A DNA stretch of 64,000 nt from Ilumatobacter coccineus YM16-304 (GTDB lineage Bacteria; Actinomycetota; Acidimicrobiia; Acidimicrobiales; Ilumatobacteraceae), in assembly GCF_000348785.1 (NCBI RefSeq), contig NC_020520.1, positions 3,410,001 to 3,474,000 on the forward strand, read 5' to 3'. The position numbers and the translations under genes are program-made. The stretch's first letter is position 1, and each line of letters starts with the position of its first letter. Shown one piece after another: positions 63,926-64,000 of the stretch. The notes beneath the pieces were generated by a model. That model made no database searches and was not told the origin of the DNA. It saw only the letters and a program-made list of their open reading frames with translations.

Positions 63926-64000
63926 CGTGCTCGACCCGCCCTCGTCGTCATGGGTTCGATCATCGTTTCGACCCTAACAGCGAAGTACCACATGAGGGTT

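Overview
The window is a GC-rich chromosomal segment with dense coding on both strands, many GTG starts and short intergenic gaps. Gene content points to an actinomycete: polyphosphate glucokinase, an F420-type luciferase-like oxidoreductase, a WS/DGAT acyltransferase, a MmyB-like regulator and many Ser/Thr- or Asp/Glu-rich lipoproteins. The style fits marine or soil Acidimicrobiia (Ilumatobacter-like); that placement is inference, because no rRNA or ribosomal protein gene is present. There are no tRNA or rRNA genes, CRISPR arrays, prophage or transposase genes.

Layout. 1-5 kb: 5' part of pyruvate kinase, a metallo-beta-lactamase-fold hydrolase, a lipoprotein, and a minus-strand run of cytochrome P450, 3-hydroxyacyl-CoA dehydrogenase and a stand-alone B12-binding domain. 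5-13 kb: PhoD phosphatase, aldehyde dehydrogenase, an SDR, an APH-fold kinase, and one reading frame fusing 6-phosphogluconolactonase to glucose-6-phosphate isomerase. 13-16 kb: an AbiEi-like/nuclease-like gene bracketed by inverted repeats, RarD, and two small lipoproteins. 16-22 kb: an enoyl-CoA hydratase and a complete liv operon (livG-livF-livH-livM-livK). 22-31 kb: a lipoprotein zinc protease, tandem repeats, an L,D-transpeptidase, a glycosyltransferase, argG and an SDR. 31-36 kb: M20 peptidase, CocE-like S15 hydrolase, regulator, YihY protein. 36-41 kb: polyphosphate glucokinase and two large CSLREA/beta-helix surface proteins. 41-47 kb: an acyl-CoA dehydrogenase and a three-gene NAD-linked formate dehydrogenase operon. 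47-54 kb: a second L,D-transpeptidase, cupredoxin, N-acetyltransferase, a haem c/copper monooxygenase-like lipoprotein, TetR and VOC proteins. 54-64 kb: a Ski2-like helicase and a lipid cluster (two PlsC acyltransferases, acyl-CoA synthetase, WS/DGAT).

The strongest discovery is at 45.2-47.2 kb. The formate dehydrogenase catalytic gene has an in-frame TGA exactly where family members carry selenocysteine or cysteine. It is followed, after 18 nt, by a GGUCU loop on a six-base-pair stem, the layout I recall for the E. coli fdhF SECIS. Two conventional ORFs therefore appear to be one selenoprotein gene. Its alpha subunit is also split, with the N-terminal Fe-S half (including the Mo-site [4Fe-4S] motif) encoded last in the operon, after a NuoE-NuoF fusion; the three genes overlap by 1-4 nt.

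A second theme is structured intergenic DNA. Two inverted copies of an ~80 bp element (6805-6883 and 9308-9385) show compensatory changes in their stems. A third, diverged element (10737-10847) shares the same architecture. Other palindromes or tandem repeats lie in several gaps, mostly at 3' ends.

Functional coherence: many genes serve acyl-CoA and storage-lipid metabolism, amino-acid uptake and peptide breakdown, and sugar phosphates. Formate oxidation to NADH could supply reducing power.
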